NCBI GenBank assembly: GCA_020744425.1
Contig: JAGMUV010000009.1
Span: 2,108,001 to 2,172,000, forward strand
Direction of reading: 5' to 3'
From: Dactylonectria macrodidyma
Taxonomy: Eukaryota > Ascomycota > Sordariomycetes > Hypocreales > Nectriaceae
DNA length: 64,000 nt
In this document: piece by piece, positions 23,040 to 33,284 of the stretch
How positions within the stretch are numbered: the first letter of the stretch is position 1
Layout of the letters: each line of letters opens with the position of its first letter
Program-made: the position numbers and the translations under genes
The notes under the pieces: model-generated
The model's input: only the letters and a program-made list of their open reading frames with translations
Databases searched by the model: none
What the model was told of the DNA's origin: nothing

Positions 23040-25668
23040 CTATGATGCATGACTCGGTAGCGCAAAGGTCCGCAGAGTGGTGCAGTTGCTCTCTAGCAAG
23101 CAGATCCTCGCAGGTACTTCACCCCTTATATCGCTCCTGTCATGAACTTCCATCCGTACCGGCCGCAACATCGGACTATCGGGAAAAGAGTATGCTATGA
23201 AACCATCTGCCGAAATGATGGTGGCCTTGCCGGCACCGCTGGAATCGTATGGACCGTATGTAAGCTTGCCAGGCTGGATGGGCACACTGAGCGCCTTGAA
23301 AACGTTGTCTGAAACGAATATTAGCCTTGCAATAAACGGTCTAGGGACCATGGGTATGTACCCGTTTCGTTTACTAGAATGATGAGAGTCGTGTCATCGA
23401 CGAACTTCATGTCCACAAGGGTCCGGGAGCCAAGATCAATACAGCAGGAAGTTGTGGGCAAGTTACTGCTAATGCCATTGACGATGTCGATGCCGGCGGA
23501 GAAGATGTTAACTGCGACTTATCAGTACGTTTCGAAAAAAGGCACGAAGCACGGAGGAATAGCTACCCCGGTTTTTGGCCTCTTTTGACGTCAAAGCTGC
23601 TACTATTTTGATATCCTGTTTTAAAAGTGAGTATACTTAATAGTGAACGGACACGAGATACCTACATTGCCTGTTGTCCTGCACATTTTCATGTCCACTC
23701 TGGCAATGGGATGGCCAATTGAGAGCTTGACGGGTCTGCCCATTCGGACGCTTCTTTTCTTGGCTTCTGCAATGTCTTTGAAGATCCGGTTGGACCATGT
23801 GGTGACGTAGTTGACGAGGAAGCTGACATGTGGTAGGGCTTTCATGCTGGGCTGGCCATTTTCACGTTTGGTCAGCTGCTTGTCCAGTACGTCCAGCAGA
23901 CTAGGGCCATCATCCATATGGGCCCAGTCCGCATCGTAGTCGCTCTTTTCGATCTGACCGAAAAAGATCTTGAGGGGACTCTGGGTCAAATATCGCTCTA
24001 TGTATGTGAGAACCTTGCCGTGGTCCATAGTTGCCTCCTTCTCGGTGAGTTCTTCGATAGCAGAGCTTGAGGACGCGAGGCGGTCGATCTGGAACCGCAA
24101 CCACGTTGAAAAGGCAGTAAAATTCTCCAGCTCGTCCATAACGGAAATCAAGATTTTGTGGCCAACGAGGTTGAGGCTGCTAATAATGTCCATGACTCGG
24201 TTAATCTGCGTCAGAGAGAAGCCAATGTCATCTCGAGTGTCGTAAAACTGAGCGAGACCACGTAGGCGGCTAAGGATGACTGAGCATCGGTCGAGTGCCG
24301 GGAGAAAGTTCTCGTGTATTAAGCTCCGGAGATTTTCAAGCCCGGAAACTACTGCCTTATCCCAGCGCTTGTGTCCCTATATCGCACGATTAGTAACTGA
24401 TCTTGTGTTATGGCCGGGTCTGCTTACACGCTCGGCGAGACTATCAACGAGCCACTCGCGGACTGGTTCGTAGGCATGCCCAGTGACAACTGTATGATAC
24501 AAAGCAGGGACTATACCACGAGGTCCGCTCTCCATATTTTCGAGATCGCCTTCGACGCTTCGAAGAAACCTGCTAGGGAGCTCGCGGGTGTTATTCCATT
24601 CCACCTCCATGTGGAGCTGTGTCTGCTTCAAATATCTCAACAACTTCTGCAAAGTTGTCAATTTTGATGCTAGAAGAGACATGTTGATGGGCGAAGATGC
24701 GATGAATGGCAGATCCATCGGGACGAGGTGCACTTCTTCCGGACCTTCAGTCTTGTCGGCGAGCAATAAGGCGTGCGTTGACACTTGAGGATGTGAGGCA
24801 TGGTGAACCAGCTGCGATGCTGCGGAAGCACTGAGAGTAGGGCATGGGAAGCTGCCGATGATGAAAGAGTCGTAAATGCTGAGATGCAATTTGTTGTCAC
24901 TGGTCCCGATGATCATGACGTTGACCTGGTCGTAGTCCTCGGGCTTTGGGGACTGGAAGAGAAAATCGATTCCCGTACGCAGTGTAAACACCATGGCGTC
25001 TTCCCTATAGCTGGATTAGTGTATCTGGATGAGGAGAAGTCAGGCATGATGCATACCCTGCACCCGCACTGGAGCTCGGGAGGGGGCTGATCTTGGGCAA
25101 CGCTGTATCAACCTCCAAGAACGTGAGCTCCCGAGGTAGATCCATGGGGATATCATCTCCATTGAAACCTGCTTCTTTAGAGAGTCCGTTCTTGAAAGCA
25201 TGGGGCACCGCATCGGCGTTCTTGTTGGCGATGTTGCTGCTTGCCCAGCCGATGTGGGTGATCTTGGTTCCTGGCGATTCGCACACCTGGATGTGGTGGG
25301 CGGCTTTATTATTCTCCAGGCCCATCAGCCGCACGAAGCCATCGCTCCATCCCACGGCAAGAAACTGCCCTAGATGGCGCAAAGCCAGTTAGATGCCAAA
25401 TACAGAATCTCACGGGACGGGTAGGAGAGAGCTCACCGTCAGGCTTCCACGTCACTGCCTGCGCCTCGGGTGCCTTTGAACCAGGCCCGGCGACCTGGTG
25501 AATCTTGGAAACCACCTGTTTAGGAGGCCGGCAGATGAAGAGATTTCTGCTGCCGCCATCCCATGTCGCTGACAAGTCGAGGGTTGGACAGCTCACTGGG
25601 AATCCATTGGGTGCTCTCTCTTCGTATTCTGTCTCGCTGAAGAGCGCGAGCTGATTTTCCTGAGCCAT
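23040..25668 (-). CDS. APC4: Anaphase-promoting complex subunit 4
   Basis: Seven exons on the minus strand: 25668-25437, 25369-25057, 25010-24428, 24376-23666, 23615-23567, 23511-23362 and 23308-23040. The six introns of 46-67 bp all have GT-AG ends and consistent phase. The joined protein has 768 residues. The N-terminal half carries the APC4 WD40-like domain (LDLSATWDGG, QFLAVGWSDGFVRLMGLENN, ITHIGWASS). The middle is the long helical APC4 domain (HKRWDKAVVSGLENL, MDIISSLNLVGHKILISVMDELENF). The C terminus returns to beta-rich sequence (VFKALSVPIQPGKL, TTLRTFALP). Family knowledge: APC4 is a scaffold of the APC/C ubiquitin ligase that bridges the Apc1/Apc5 platform and drives mitotic exit in the nucleus. 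Exon 5 is only 49 nt and is supported by phase and by the joined peptide. The later exons would look like separate small ORFs if splicing were ignored. Confidence 0.9.
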
Positions 25669-26145
25669 AGCTGTTTATCCTCTCAATCCCGAGACTGAGC
25701 TAGAGCCTTAACCCACGCGACCATTCCCGGGACGTTTTAGAACAGCCTCGTGCGAAGTCCTTGTGTTGATGAGGCTTGTAGGTGGACTTAGTCCCAGCTG
25801 TGTGCCTGTGTAGGTGTGACTTGTCTGTGTTGGGTCTACGCGATAATACAGTGTGAATTAGTAGTATTTTAACTGTATGGCAATAACACATCCCATTCAC
25901 CCCCTTGTTGACAGCTCAAATCGACGGGAGTAGGAGGGAAGTTGAGGGAGATTATTTCATAATAACAATTACTCATCACAAAAAATGCATTCTTATTCCG
26001 TATTGTCATTGCGCTATTAGGTTCTAAGCCCAGACACTCCTGATGCCTACCACTTTCACGACACAGCCCGCCAATCCATAGACCGATCTCGTTCAGCTCC
26101 CACGCTGGACTATTTCCCAAAACCTACTAACTTTTTAGGCTCCAT
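25669..26145. promoter_or_regulatory. Upstream region of APC4 and 3' flank of delta-COP
   Basis: 477 bases between two minus-strand genes. AT-rich around 25850-26000. It should hold the delta-COP poly(A) region and the APC4 promoter; no discrete motif is claimed. Confidence 0.5.
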
Positions 26146-27914
26146 CTACTCAATCAAAAAGTTGTCAGAGTGGCACTTGACCTCCCTGGAAAACGTCACC
26201 TCCTCATCCTCCTCTAGAAGTGAGGCGGAAAGAATCTGGGCGACAATTAGCGCGGTGTTCACAAGGGGCGAGATTGAGAGTGCACTTACGTCGACGTCAA
26301 CGAAAGGCTTCGACTTAGTGAACCTCACGGTCATGGGGAAGAAGTCATTCTCGTCGCTGGACTCGGCCTCAAACTCGAAGGAGCCGCTTGAGCTGTCCTC
26401 GTCGACATTGCCGATTGTCCATTCCACGGCGTCACCTGATACATCATAGGTGGCATCGTAGCTTGAGACAACGGGCTCAGAACCGGAGTAAGGGATGACG
26501 ACGCTGACATCCTTCAGGGCATCGTTGCCGGTCAACTCATACTCAACAGTCATGTTGTACTTGCCACCCTCATTATTGATCCAGACAGTGAAGGTGATGG
26601 GGCAGCCGCTGGGATCGTCCACCTTGGGTGAAGCCCTCCACCGCAAGACACCAACGGCGTTGTTGACGGGGAATCCTCGGGCGGCGTTGCTCATCTGAAT
26701 GACCTTTGATCCGTTAAAGAGGTTACGGTCGACATTGGGGTGGGTACGGAACTGGGCTCCATGAGAGGCGACAGCGTGGAGGCCAAGCTTGAGCTTGGTC
26801 AAGCTAGGGTCGGAGATTCGAAGGGTAAGGTCACCCGTGATAGATAGTGAGTTCACAGTACCCTCCCGAGACAACTTGGCCGAAACTGATTCCGAGATGG
26901 TGACGTGAATGGCATCGCGGTCCAACGAGGAGGAAATGCGAGGCTCGGTAGCTTCCACGTGCTGGACCGGAGTTGGGGCGACCAGGGGGCTATCGTCAAT
27001 CTCACCGCCCATATCGCCTCGTACTCGCTCGAACATATCAGTCGTTTTGGACTTCTTCCCGAGTTGCATACCCTTGGCCTTGGGAGCCGAGGACCTGTAC
27101 GGTATTAGTCGCCTTCTTCCAGACTAGTACGGAGCGGTGTTGCTTACTTGTTGAAGGTCTTGTTCTTTTCAGCCTCATACGAATCGTAGGTATCGGGGGC
27201 GGTCGATCGCGCGGGCGGCGTGTATGTGGGATAGGTGGGGGTGCGTGGCATGCCTCCAGGTCGACCACCGCTGCGGGCGGCGTCCTTGCGCTGCATCTCG
27301 AGCTGCTTTGCCTTCCGTTTCCGCTCCTCTGTCGCCTCCAATTCCTTGTTCTAGGAGCTTGTGAGTATGAAAAGGGTTGCAGGGAGAGCTAAAGGGGCCC
27401 GGCATGCTTACCCGAGCGATGATCTCCTGGATGCGCTCCTCGTGGCTCTCCATTTCGAGGAATGTCTTGATCTGGCTGATGGTCAAGTTTTCTCGGTAAC
27501 CGAGAGTGACGAGCTCGTCAAAGGCGCTGAGCAGCTCGTAGGCATTCTTGACGATTTCGCGCTCGTCAAGGGTCTTGCATGTGCTGGTGACGACCTGGGC
27601 AAACAGGTGTAGGGAGTCGATATCCTGGAGGATGTTGGACTGCCGGTTGGTAATGAGGACCATGTAGAGCTCGTCGAGGGGCTGGTATACGAAGCGGACA
27701 TTGTCCTGCTCAACGGTGGTGTGCTGGGTGCCGCTGTCGGCAAGCTTGGGGAATGAAGCCAGCAGAGCCTCTATGCGCGATCGTGGCATCTCTCGGAATT
27801 GTCTGGAGAGGACAGCTTTCCCTCCGCGGGTGCAAATCGAAGCTGCGAGAACGACCTGGGGCGCGTCAGCAGGGGGGATGCGTGACAATTAGTTTGAGGA
27901 GTATTGCGCACCAT
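26146..27914 (-). CDS. RET2: Coatomer subunit delta (delta-COP)
   Basis: Four coding exons: 27914-27912, 27855-27412, 27350-27148 and 27094-26146, 532 residues. The first coding exon is the ATG alone. Intron 27911-27856 follows directly and splices to GTCGTTCTC, giving the family start MVVLAASICTRGGKAVLSRQF. Without this intron a longer in-frame leader would be read by mistake. Residues 1-140 form the longin-like domain (FVYQPLDELYMVLITNRQSNILQDIDSLHLF). A charged linker (ATEERKRKAKQLEMQRKD) and a disordered Pro/Thr-rich stretch follow. The last 260 residues are the mu-homology domain (ISESVSAKLSREGTVNS, LRWRASPKVDDPSGCPITF). Family knowledge: delta-COP is part of the COPI coat that returns cargo from Golgi to ER. 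Confidence 0.94.
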
Positions 27915-28665
27915 CTTGACAGGCTGGATCCAACAAATTCGGTGTTGACTGGGAGAAGACGAGACGTGGTGTTGGTGGATTCAAGCGTCAGTCGTCCGCC
28001 TCCTTGGAGAGCTGCGGGCCAATATTCCAGGTGTGCGAGGAGTGGCTACAGCGGTTGAGTCCCGTGGCTCGTGGCTCAGGGGACTGTGGCTAAGGTGGGG
28101 GGCCTGGTGTTGGGGACACCTGGGAGCAGCTGCTTGGTCTGTTCCCTGCTAGTCCTGTTTTGGTAAGGGGCGGCCTCAGGAACTTTACCTTCAGCCGCCC
28201 AGGCTGCATATTGATACCTGCCTAGGTAAGGTAATCAACCTCAGGAATCCGCCAATGCCCTTCAACTTCCATCTTCCAACCTTCAACACTTTTCGCGTTC
28301 GCCGCGGCCTGCGAAACCTCACTTTTTTCTTCTTTTTTTTCTAGCACCCAACCGAACTGCTATTTGATTGCAGAGGTAACCGAATCTACCCCTCATCTTC
28401 AACACCGGGACAAATGTCGCAGACCACCCTGAAACCATCTTCATTTACGAGCCCAGCCTACAGACCAGATTTTTGATTGAGCACTTGGCCTTTGGCACCG
28501 TTGCCATTCAAACGCCGAGCGCCAGCACTAAGGCCGCTGAGTTGAGAACTCTGGACCAACGACCAATTTATCCTAAACAACGCGAACCGTCGCGAACCTC
28601 AGCCTTGAACCGCGGCTCTCTCGCAACAAACGCACCCATTCACATCGACTCCTCGACTTCCAACT
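27915..28665. promoter_or_regulatory. Divergent promoter region between delta-COP and the acidic orphan gene
   Basis: 750 bp shared by two divergent genes. It contains a CTAGGTAAGGTAA motif cluster near 28216-28233 and a T/C-rich tract at 28315-28345. No gene seen. Confidence 0.55.
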
Positions 28666-31214
28666 ATGGCAGAAATCGAGATGGAGGTCGAAATGACGAG
28701 ACCTCTCGAGATGGATGATCACATCGATGATGACTTCATCGACTTTGACACTGACATGGTTGACCAACCTGAGCCCGTGTCGCATGCTGGCGACAACCAA
28801 TCACTCGCCGAAGCTATTTCTAACGCAGAGGTTGATGCCGATGCCGACGTTGATGTCGAAATCGGCGACCACCTTGAACAAGATGCTGGAGACGCGACCG
28901 TTCGAGAAAAAGCAGAGTTGGGCAATATTCAGAGCACGGCAAGCAACATGGACCAGACAGGTGATGGTGGGAGCCACATAGTCGAGCCTATTCATGATGA
29001 CGCGGAAGATGGGCTAGTGGCACCATCTCAGCTGCTGGAAGATGATGGGTTTGCAGAGACCGCGAAGGACTCGAATCAAGATGTTCAAGATACCCAGGAC
29101 GCCCACGATACAGCTTCCCATACCCACTCGTCAGATCATGAGATTGACTACGAGCTCGAGGAACAATCTGAGCTGCCAGGCTCGGATGGTGAGCTTGAAT
29201 TGGGCACCAAGACCAATCCAATCACTACTGGCGGCGACTCTGCAGTCGAAACCCCCGCAGAAGATGCTGTTTCTGGGGACCCAGAGGATGCTTACAGTGA
29301 ACATGGTGGGTATGACGAAAATGAAAAACAGTCGGACCAGGAAGAGATTACCTACGATGAAAACAACGCCGAATTGTCCGATTCAGCTGCTATACAAGAT
29401 GAACCATCAGTTCCCGGGGATAATCGTGAAGGGGTCACTGCGGATAATCTGGATGAGGAGGCGCTCGCAAAGGATGAAGGCTTGGGTGATGCAGCCGGGG
29501 AGTTCCATGAACAAGGGGCTAAAGAACAAACGACACCGGAACCTGACGAGGCCGAGAACGTAGAGCATGATGAGTATGATGCAGCTACAGAGGCTCATGT
29601 CGACCAGCAGGACGCGGCCGCTTTAGGGCAAGAGGACCCATCGGTTTCTTGCGAGGACTCGACCCCGGCCTCCGAAACGGAGTTTCCTGCAATCACGGTA
29701 CAGTATAAAGGAGACGAGTTTCCCTGTTTCTCTCATTCGTCAGATGGGTTCTTTACCGAGACGATGATTCTTGACGAGACTATGGACGTAGTACTGTCAA
29801 GTTTCCGTAATGAATTGTCAAGTGAAATCGGACAAGAGGAAGAGTTGGTCTTTCAAGTCGATGAGCTTGGGCTTGAATTTTCTGAGGTAAGAAATCACTC
29901 GAAAACACTTGATGACCCAATGCTAACCGCTCCTCAGTCATGCTTGCAGGAATCCCTCTCTAGTGTCACGTTGCGCCAGATTCTTGAAATATTCGACTTA
30001 TTGGTCAAGAATCAGGACCCAGATAGTTCGCGGACACTGTACACATACCTCTTTACTAAGCCCTCCGCAAGTAAGCGACTGGAGTCCTTGATCGAGAGCG
30101 CTACGGCAGGCAAGGGTCTCGATGAAGTTATTCATCTTTTCGAATCTCCCTTTGCAGCTCCGGCAAGCGTATTAGAGGCCAACGCTGCTGATGACGAACT
30201 TGAGGAGCATCTGAACGATTATGACAGCCCTGTCGGCGAGGTGGAAGGGCTTAGCCAGAATGAGAAGGAACATGACGTCGAATACGTCGCAGAAGACGTC
30301 GTTGACTTGGACGCCTCCCTTCTGAATGGCAGCCCGAATTCAAACCAAGGCGACCAAAATGTTACGGACGCTGACGACATCGAGGGCAACATTGTTGACC
30401 CCGCGCCTGAGGATGCAAACGTAACAAACGGCGATGCGTCTGACGCAGCCGCGGTACAAGACGATGCCGAATCAAATGGTAAACTCGCCATCCCTCACCC
30501 TGGCCTATTTCCTACCTGTTACCACCCAAACTTCTGCCTGTGCGAGACTTGTTTGTGCTTCTACCTTGAAGAGCATGACAGAGAAGAAGGGATGTTTCGA
30601 GACGCTCTGCAAGGCAGACGGCTGCTTGAATGGAAGCATCTGAACATCGAATGGCCAGTGCTACGATGCGCTCTAAAGAAACACGCTCACTCAAACTCCG
30701 ACTTCAGCATAACATTTTCCACAACCGAGACTGACCAATCCTTTATAGCTCACGAGGAAAGCGATTCTAACCCGTTCATAAACCTGGAACTCGATGTCGA
30801 TGCCGAGGTAGACGAGGAAGTGGACCTCGAAGTGGGCAGTCATACCAATGAACAGAATCCTGTCAACCCAGACGTAGCGAACGCGGGTGCTACTGACACG
30901 AGCACGACAACGACGCTAAAAGACGATGAAGAAACGGCATCTCTAATCGCCGATATCAGTGCGGATGCGGTTGCAAGTGAGCTCCAAGACGCAACTGAAG
31001 TGGCCGACGAAGATGATGTGAGGGAGATTGACTGGAGAGACGCACCGGAGGGAGATGAGGAGATACAAAGTCCACCATCTGTGGTTGGGAAGCGAGCCCG
31101 GGGAGATGATGAAGGTGACGTGGAAAATGAACAAGGTACTCCCCCTGAATTGGAATTAGTATGGTACAGACCTGGCTAACACGCTATCTAGACGTCAAGC
31201 GTCGTCGACCCTGA
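28666..31214 (+). CDS. Large acidic, mostly disordered protein of unknown function
   Basis: Three exons: 28666-29886, 29938-31135 and 31192-31214, 813 residues. Intron 29887-29937 (gtaaga...cctcag, 51 bp) is in frame and stop-free, so it is easy to miss. Intron 31136-31191 (gtactc...tatctag) gives a basic C terminus ENEQDVKRRRP, a probable nuclear localisation signal. The first 330 residues are very rich in D and E and probably disordered. A folded-looking core at about residues 340-510 begins ITVQYKGDEFPCFSH and ends in a helical segment (TLRQILEIFDLLVKNQD). A Cys cluster (C601, C607, C609, C612, C614) might bind metal. I recognise no named family. Acidic composition plus the basic tail suggests a nuclear or chromatin-linked role; this is inference. 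Confidence 0.75.
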
Positions 31215-32159
31215 GCCACAAACCTCTCACTAACTTTACCGGCCCTATTGGCCTGGTCAAGCCAGATCCAGAAGCGAAAAAGCATAATGGCTACGGCGGC
31301 CTGGGCCAAGATTCATGTCTCAGCATAACTCCTATTCCCAAAACCCAACCCCAACCCGACCCCTCCTGAACCCATCATGGTATCTGTTCTGGTGGTAAGA
31401 TGAACCATGCGTTCTAACAACACAACATACGCCGCGTTTGGACGCAGTTTCTGTCTCAAGCTCGTTGCGGCTACAACTAGACTACGGTGCGGTAGGTCCA
31501 AACTGTGCTATGGACTAACTTTACAGGGCCATCTTGATATAACACGACGAATTCACGGAGTGCCATCAGGCTCGTATGCCTTGATGGAATTAGCTTGTCA
31601 ATCCTTTTCACTTCAATGTTCATATTGATGACGCCTTCATCGATACCCTTTCACTTTTCAGATAAGCAACGCAGCACAACGGCATTGGCCGATACGGATG
31701 GTGAGAGTTGAGATTGTATGACACGTGGTTCAATTTTGGGTGGGAGGAGGCGTTGGATGGACTAGAGTGCAAGCGCTCGTGTCCAGGCAAGCGATGCTGA
31801 GCAGATCTGCAACACCACATAGTTGATGCTATGAGCCCACGGACCGGCTAGGCATCCATCTTTGGAAGCTTGCCCTCGATCTTTGAGAAAATGATGTAGT
31901 AGCAGCTACATAGAGGCACTTTTATATGGGGCACGTTCGATCTTCAATATCAACAAGCTCCATTTGATCCATTAGGGATGCAATCAGGAGCTTGCTAGAC
32001 GCAATAATCGAGATGATAACTTGGCGATTTTGGCTCAGCATGGTGCGTGTACTTGGTTAGAGTCAAGTCCGCTTTCAGAATGAGACGGATTGCCTGTATC
32101 TTGATAAAGGTGTTTGCTGCTTGCTAGGAAGGTTACTAACGGATCGTAGCAGGGAACTA
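31215..32159. other. 3'-3' intergenic region
   Basis: Convergent spacer holding the 3' UTRs of the acidic orphan gene and the GFA gene. No gene or RNA recognised. Confidence 0.55.
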
Positions 32160-33284
32160 TCAACCCCTGCTGCCCCAATGTCGTAAACCTTCTTCTAAGG
32201 AGGCTATCAAATCTCTTGCCCTCCGTGCCTCACGGCCAGAGCGTCCATTCTCGACCTCCTCAGTGAAACTCACTCGTTCGGTCCACCAGTCTATCCAGCC
32301 CTCGGCCCTGGCTCCGTCGCTGGCTTTAAACAGTCCAATACTCACATCAATCAGATCTGGGCGCCATTTGTCATGCCAAAAGACTGTGGCACCGCAGCTC
32401 CCGCAGAACTCACGAAGAACATCGAGGGATGACCGATAGCTTGTCAATGTACCGGCGGGCAGGGCGTCAAAGTCGAGAGGGACGACGGTCTCCTTGCGAT
32501 CCAGCCCGGCGGTGTGAAAGAAGATGTTGGTTTGAGGCACAAAGGCCCAAGTCTGAATCTCGAATCCCGATGTGAGACGACACGAGCGACACGCGCAGGT
32601 TCCGCCGAGGTACTTTGTCCCGTCGGCGCGGATCCACCACTTCTCGTCGCCCGGGTTCTGCGTGATGGCTTCGTCGGTCGAACAGTAAGCGGAAATCAGA
32701 TCGGAAATGTTGGACCGAGGAAGATAGCTTCCAGAGTTGGGGCGGGTGATGTGGAAGCTGACTCGGCCGCAGTCGCACGAGGCCGGAAGATGGTCTTCGT
32801 CTAATGAGGCTCTTGGATGGACGGAGGGAACTGCATTTTCGACAAGTTCCATTTTTCCGCCCTGGAAGTCTTGAATCCACACTGAAATACCTCCGTCTTT
32901 GGTGTCGGAAACGTGGTCATGAGAAGCGTAGCTTATCACGTCTGGACTGCCGTCCTCGTGGAGGCTCTCAATGATGACACCAGTGGCCAATTCCCATTCC
33001 ACCTCCTGTTCACTTGCGGGTCTGCATCGGAACACATGGCAGCCACAGGATGAACAAAAATGACGCGTCCATCCATCTGCACCTTCATATTGTGTGATGC
33101 CCGAGGGGACGCTGGGGGATGCTATGGGATAGTACGAAGCACAGAGCAAGCCAGTGCTATAGCGGCAGGTATTGCAGTGACAGAGTGAGAGGGTTGGTGG
33201 AGTATCTATGGCAGGTCTCGATGGGACGAGCTGGGAGACAGAGCCGCAGAGGCAGGAAATTCTAAGAGAGGGCAGCTGCTCCAT
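32160..33284 (-). CDS. Two-domain GFA (CENP-V/glutathione-dependent formaldehyde-activating) protein
   Basis: Single exon, 374 residues from the ATG at 33284; an in-frame ATG at 33398 would add 38 residues without family similarity. There are two complete GFA zinc domains. The first shows CLCG (C11, C13), CHCNTC (C35, C37, C40) and FCSSCG (C77, C80). The second shows CDCG (C170, C172), CACRSC (C230, C232, C235) and FCGSCG (C294, C297). All seven zinc-binding Cys positions per domain are kept in both. Family knowledge: GFA folds were named for the glutathione-formaldehyde adduct enzyme Gfa, but most fungal members have no proven substrate. The duplicated architecture is common in filamentous fungi. 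It shares a long divergent upstream region with the Mg transporter gene. Confidence 0.88.
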   Translation of the reverse strand: MEQLPSLRISCLCGSVSQLVPSRPAIDTPPTLSLCHCNTCRYSTGLLCASYYPIASPSVPSGITQYEGADGWTRHFCSSCGCHVFRCRPASEQEVEWELATGVIIESLHEDGSPDVISYASHDHVSDTKDGGISVWIQDFQGGKMELVENAVPSVHPRASLDEDHLPASCDCGRVSFHITRPNSGSYLPRSNISDLISAYCSTDEAITQNPGDEKWWIRADGTKYLGGTCACRSCRLTSGFEIQTWAFVPQTNIFFHTAGLDRKETVVPLDFDALPAGTLTSYRSSLDVLREFCGSCGATVFWHDKWRPDLIDVSIGLFKASDGARAEGWIDWWTERVSFTEEVENGRSGREARRARDLIASLEEGLRHWGSRG

